The notes below the pieces were generated by a model, which saw nothing but the letters and a program-made list of their open reading frames with translations, was not told the DNA's origin and ran no database searches. From an uncultured Lachnospiraceae bacterium (lineage in GTDB: Bacteria > Bacillota > Clostridia > Lachnospirales > Lachnospiraceae), in contig CAJTNT010000010.1 in assembly GCA_910577785.1 (NCBI GenBank), forward strand, positions 1 to 64,000: DNA of 64,000 nt. Direction: 5' to 3'. Below are positions 60,481 through 64,000 of the stretch, one piece after another (the stretch's first letter is position 1; every line of letters begins with the position of its first letter). Both the position numbers and the translations under genes were made by a program.

Positions 60481-61800
60481 ATGGATCAGACATTTATGAA
60501 AGAACGGAAAGTACTGCCGCTGGTGCTGTCTATGTCACTTCCTATGGTAGTGTCTATGGCGGTAAATTCCCTTTACAACATCGTAGACAGCTATTTTATC
60601 GCAAAATTAAGCGAGGACGCCATGACTGCGCTGTCCTTGGTATTTCCGGTACAGAACCTAATCAATGCCATTGCCATTGGGTTTGCCATCGGCATCAATG
60701 CCAGCGTGGCATTTTACCTAGGGGCAGGGGATTCGGTACGGGCATGCAGGGCGGCCACGCAGGGGACATTCTTAAATTTCCTCCATGGCGTCTTTATGAC
60801 CATTGCCTGCATTGCCGGGATGCCGCTGTTCCTAAGGATGTTTTCCACAGATGCGGAAGTTGTGGACCTGGCGCTGTCCTATTCCTGCAGGGCTTTCCTC
60901 TTTTCCGTCTTCATTACCCTGGGGCTTTCCTTTGAAAAGCTGTTCCAGGCCGTAGGGAGGATGAAGGTTTCCATGTTCTGCATGATGTGTGGGTTTGTAA
61001 CGAATCTTATTCTAGACCCGCTGATGATTTTTGGGATTGAGCCTTTCCCGGCCATGGGAATCGCAGGCGCGGCCTATGCCACAGGAATTGGGCAGTGCGC
61101 CTCGCTGCTGTCCTACCTTGGCTTCTACCTGCTGCGGCCAATCCCCGTAAAGCTGCATCGGAACTCCCTGCCCTTTCAGAAGGATGTGGTAGCCAGAATG
61201 TATTCTGTCGGCATCTCAGCCACGCTGAACCTGGCGCTGCCCTCCCTGCTGATTTCCGCGCTCAACGGCATCCTGTCCGGGTTTTCCGGCGCCTATGTGC
61301 TGGTACTGGGCGCTTATTACAAGCTGCAGACTTTTATTTACTTGACGGCCAATGGGATTATCCAGGGCATACGCCCGCTGATGGGCTACAATGCCGGCGC
61401 CGGGGAGCAGGGACGGGTAAAGCAGATTTTCCATACGGCCCTGCTGCTTTGCATGGGGGTTATGCTGATAGGAACCATCCTCTCCTGGGCCATCCCCGGG
61501 CAGCTGATTGGCCTGTTTACCGAAAACCCAGAAACTGTGCGGATTGGCGTGTCGGCGCTGCAGATAATCAGCCTTGGGTTCCTTGCATCGGCCGTGTCCG
61601 TTACCTGCTCCGGGGCGCTGGAAGGCCTGGGGAAAGGGCTTCCCTCCTTCCTGATTTCCCTGCTGCGCTACCTGGCCGTCATCCTGCCTGCCGCCTTCCT
61701 GTTCAGCAGGATCTGGGGGGCAGACGGCGTATGGTATGCCTTCTGCTTCACAGAATTTGCCACGGCAGGGTGCGCCTGGGCCATCTATCAAAAAGCATAG
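60481..61800 (+). CDS. MATE family efflux transporter
   Basis: Sodium- or proton-coupled multidrug/metabolite exporter with 12 TM helices, 439 residues. Two related halves: LVLSMSLPMVVSMAVNSLYNIVDSYFIAKL in part, AIGFAIGINASVAFYLGAG, and in the second half TLNLALPSLLISALNGIL, YKLQTFIYLTANGIIQGIRPLMGYNAGAG. ATG 60481 with AAAGGAG upstream; the ATG at 60466 lies before that site. Ends one base before the convergent ZIP gene. Confidence 0.93.
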   Translation: MDQTFMKERKVLPLVLSMSLPMVVSMAVNSLYNIVDSYFIAKLSEDAMTALSLVFPVQNLINAIAIGFAIGINASVAFYLGAGDSVRACRAATQGTFLNFLHGVFMTIACIAGMPLFLRMFSTDAEVVDLALSYSCRAFLFSVFITLGLSFEKLFQAVGRMKVSMFCMMCGFVTNLILDPLMIFGIEPFPAMGIAGAAYATGIGQCASLLSYLGFYLLRPIPVKLHRNSLPFQKDVVARMYSVGISATLNLALPSLLISALNGILSGFSGAYVLVLGAYYKLQTFIYLTANGIIQGIRPLMGYNAGAGEQGRVKQIFHTALLLCMGVMLIGTILSWAIPGQLIGLFTENPETVRIGVSALQIISLGFLASAVSVTCSGALEGLGKGLPSFLISLLRYLAVILPAAFLFSRIWGADGVWYAFCFTEFATAGCAWAIYQKA

Positions 61801-61801
61801 C

Positions 61802-62575
61802 TCATCCTAACGCCACATCCAGCACCATCATAATCAAGAACCCCGCCATCACGCCGATGGTTCCCACATTGGAGCTTTCGTCCGGCTGCGCCTGTGGGAT
61901 CAGCTCATCTGCCACCACATAGACCATAGCGCCTGCCGCAAAGGCCAAAAGCCACGGCATCAGCACAAGGGCTGACGATGCCGCCAGGAATACGGCAATA
62001 CCCGCCAAAGGCTCCACAATGCCTGACAGGCATCCCGTGAGGAAAGACCTGCCCACGCTCTGGCCGGACTGGCGGACAGGGAGGGAAATCGCAGCCCCTT
62101 CTGGGAAATTCTGGATACCAATCCCTATAGCCAGGCCAATTGCCGATGCCAAGTAAACCGGATCCTGGGGATGCTGCCCTGCAAGGACAAAGGCAAGGGC
62201 AACCGCCATGCCCTCCGGGATGTTATGGACAGTCACCGCCAGCACCAAAAGCTTCGTCCCTGCCTTTCTGCCCTTATAGTCCGCATGGAACCAGGGGAGC
62301 GTTTTGTCCACGGCATACAAGAACACGCCCCCAAAGGCAAATCCTGCCGCCGGCGGGAGCCATGCCACAAACCCCTGCTCCTGGCTCTGCGCAATCGAAG
62401 GCAGCAGCAGAGACCAGACAGAAGCCGCCATCATGACCCCTGAGGCAAAGCCAAGGAAAGCATGGTTCAGTTTGGGGTGGATCGCGCCCTGGAAGAAAAA
62501 GACGATGGAAGCCCCCAGCGCCGTCATTAAGAATGTAAATCCTGTGCCATATAAAACATGTAAGAATATATGCAT
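61802..62575 (-). CDS. ZIP family metal transporter
   Basis: Probable zinc or iron/manganese importer, 257 residues, eight TM helices. Metal-site motifs HNIPEGMAVALAF (TM4) and NFPEGAAISLP (TM5), then GIVEPLAGI. A shortened variable loop lacks a His-rich stretch. Start ATG 62575 with GAGGACC just upstream; TTG 62584 is possible. Confidence 0.93.
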   Translation of the reverse strand: MHIFLHVLYGTGFTFLMTALGASIVFFFQGAIHPKLNHAFLGFASGVMMAASVWSLLLPSIAQSQEQGFVAWLPPAAGFAFGGVFLYAVDKTLPWFHADYKGRKAGTKLLVLAVTVHNIPEGMAVALAFVLAGQHPQDPVYLASAIGLAIGIGIQNFPEGAAISLPVRQSGQSVGRSFLTGCLSGIVEPLAGIAVFLAASSALVLMPWLLAFAAGAMVYVVADELIPQAQPDESSNVGTIGVMAGFLIMMVLDVALG

Positions 62576-62725
62576 GGTCCTCAATCCCTGAAAGCATTTG
62601 CTATTACACTATGCAGAGGATATGGATTTGTTGCAGATGGAAATGAGTAAGGCATACGTGATGGAATAATTCTACGTAAACTTGAAATACTATTTTCACC
62701 CTAAAACAGATTGGAGTGAAAAATT

Positions 62726-63160
62726 ATGATACAGCCAGATACCATACGGCTTATGCGGGAATGCGATGCAGGCATCCAGATGGGGGTCAATGCCATTGAC
62801 GACGTCCTGGACTACGCGAAGGACAATACCCTCCGCCAGTGCCTGGTGGACTGCAAGAACAGGCATATCGTACTCAAAGACGAGCTGCTGCTGCTTTTAA
62901 AGGAATACCACGACGAAGGAAAGAAGCCCGATACCATGGCCAAGAGCATGTCCTGGATTAAGACAAACGTCAAGCTGGTGATCGATGAATCCGACCGCAC
63001 GATTGCCGACCTGATTACAGACGGCTGCAATATGGGCATAAAATCCCTCAGCAAATACCTGAACCAATACAAGGCAGCCGACGAGCAGTCCAAAGACATT
63101 GCAAAACGTCTGATACAGCTGGAAGAAAAACTGGTGTGCAATATGCGCCCCTTCCTATAA
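62726..63160 (+). CDS. DUF2383-like helical protein
   Basis: 144 residues, all helical, with the pattern of a four-helix ferritin-like bundle (IQMGVNAIDDVLDYAKD, LRQCLVDCKNRHIVLKDELLLLL, WIKTNVKLVIDESDRTIADLITDGC). Several Glu/Asp/His lie at positions that could bind metal, but the family (DUF2383-like) has no settled function. ATG follows GGAGTG; single gene with a possible promoter in the AT-rich 62.6-62.7 kb region. Confidence 0.7.
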   Translation: MIQPDTIRLMRECDAGIQMGVNAIDDVLDYAKDNTLRQCLVDCKNRHIVLKDELLLLLKEYHDEGKKPDTMAKSMSWIKTNVKLVIDESDRTIADLITDGCNMGIKSLSKYLNQYKAADEQSKDIAKRLIQLEEKLVCNMRPFL

Positions 63161-63320
63161 ACGCACACATTCTCATAATCTGTGTGAACAGTAACCTTTC
63201 ATCCAATGTAAGTGTTCTTTCCCAATGCCCTGTGCTATGATATATCCATAACAGGCGAAGGCAGCTTTTTGATTCTTCTGCCTTTTCGTATCATAGCACA
63301 ACGCAAAGGAGGCATCTTAT

Positions 63321-64000
63321 ATGAGACAGAAAATATTGGAAGTGGAATCGCTGACAAAATACTACGGCAGGCAGGGAAGCCAGACAAAAGCCCTGGACGG
63401 CATCTCCTTCCAGGTGCTGGCCGGGGAATTCCTCGGCATTATGGGCAGCAGCGGCTCTGGCAAATCCACCCTTCTAAACTGCATTGCCACCGTCATAAAG
63501 CCCACCCGTGGGCAGATCCGCATCAGCGGCACGGAGCTTGGCTCCCTCAAGGGGCGCAGGCTGGCAGAGTACCGCGGCAGGAGCATCGGCTACCTGTTCC
63601 AGAATTTTGAGCTCCTGGACAACCTGACCGGGCGCGAAAATATCCTGCTGCCGCTCTCCATCCATGGCGCCCAGGGAACGGAGGGCATGCGCCGCCTGCA
63701 GGAACTGGCGGAATACTTAGAAATTACGGACGTCCTGGATAAATTCCCTTCCCAGATGTCCGGCGGGCAGAAACAGCGCATTGCCGCCGCCCGCGCTTTG
63801 ATCTTAGGGCCACAGATGGTTCTGGCAGATGAGCCGACCGGCGCACTGGACTCCAAGAACGCCAAATCCCTGATGGAAAAGCTGGCCGGGCTGAACCGTG
63901 ACCAGGGCTCCGCCGTGCTGCTGGTGACCCATGACTCCAACGCAGCCAGCTACTGCGACCGCATCCTCTTTATCCAGGACGGGAAAGTCTTCCATGAGCT
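63321..64000 (+). CDS. ABC transporter ATP-binding protein, BceA-like (3' end outside window)
   Basis: 226 codons visible, open at the window end. Walker A MGSSGSGKST, Q-loop LFQNFELLDN, signature MSGGQKQR, Walker B MVLADEPTGALDS and switch histidine in VTHDSN. The KTYYGRQGSQTKALDG-like start is close to the ATPase at 2988-3722, so a FtsX-type permease is expected just beyond the window. ATG has AAAGGAGG eight nt upstream. A TATGAT box at ~63256 may be its -10. No two-component genes precede it. Confidence 0.93.
   Translation, partial: MRQKILEVESLTKYYGRQGSQTKALDGISFQVLAGEFLGIMGSSGSGKSTLLNCIATVIKPTRGQIRISGTELGSLKGRRLAEYRGRSIGYLFQNFELLDNLTGRENILLPLSIHGAQGTEGMRRLQELAEYLEITDVLDKFPSQMSGGQKQRIAAARALILGPQMVLADEPTGALDSKNAKSLMEKLAGLNRDQGSAVLLVTHDSNAASYCDRILFIQDGKVFHE

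Noticed and set aside
1..64000. tRNA and rRNA genes
   Set aside because: I saw no cloverleaf with a T-arm GTTCRA signature or rRNA core sequence in the intergenic stretches; a tRNAscan-type search would be needed to exclude them fully.

Overview
The window (roughly 50% GC, Shine-Dalgarno sites of the AAGGAGG type, many TTG/GTG starts) reads as a chromosome segment of a Gram-positive anaerobe of the Clostridia, most likely Lachnospiraceae. Evidence is the gene order: mreBCD-PBP2-minCDE-rodA-mgsA, a sepF/ylmH cluster, and the chain TIGR03960 radical SAM - TIGR03936 - RNase G - L21 - Prp - L27 (with a Prp-cleavable N-terminus) - ObgE - YhbY - NadD - YqeK - RsfS - LexA. Naming the family is inference; no rRNA or other marker is present. 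No tRNA, rRNA or CRISPR array was recognised.

Layout. 1-1266: 3' part of ilvD. 1364-6288: response regulator, a histidine kinase with no membrane segment, ABC ATPase and a large FtsX-type permease, probably an antimicrobial-peptide or cell-envelope-stress module, with a BceR-like operator before the ATPase. 6382-8015: endonuclease IV and an HD-domain protein. 8.0-14.0 kb: an accessory, partly decayed island holding a 103-bp palindromic element, a small coiled-coil ORF, an orphan neuB, an RlmD-tail fragment, an AT-rich cassette of a two-TM protein plus a papain-like cysteine peptidase, a small ORF with its own strong promoter, an IS66 tnpA remnant and an internally deleted PIG-L deacetylase. 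14078-20959 (minus): a 2158-residue secreted multidomain protein and a small membrane protein. 21150-32403: ybaK, then the radC-mreBCD-pbp2-minCDE-rodA-mgsA-dacA cell-shape and division operon. 32667-40426: a P-loop protein, DUF378, HlyD-like protein, yggS, sepF, ylmH, aroB, lspA, rluD-type synthase and a cytidylate-kinase-like protein.

At 40.43 kb gene orientation flips. The minus-strand block starts with a XerS-like tyrosine recombinase preceded by a nearly perfect 42-bp palindrome, then dtd and the ribosome/Obg/NAD operon. lexA runs divergently behind an SOS box. The Obg operon is interrupted twice: by kptA + DUF4317 + an AEC transporter (47.9-50.8 kb), and by a DUF4143 ATPase with a sigma factor/DUF4179 pair (52.1-55.4 kb). 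58734-64000 holds a PPi-type phosphofructokinase, a small membrane protein, a MATE exporter, a ZIP transporter, a DUF2383-like protein and the start of a second ABC ATPase cut by the window end.

The two best leads are (1) the AT-rich two-gene cassette at 10.1-12.6 kb, which I could not assign to any described system, and (2) the XerS-like gene with its 42-bp palindrome at a strand-bias switch, a candidate dif/terminus locus.
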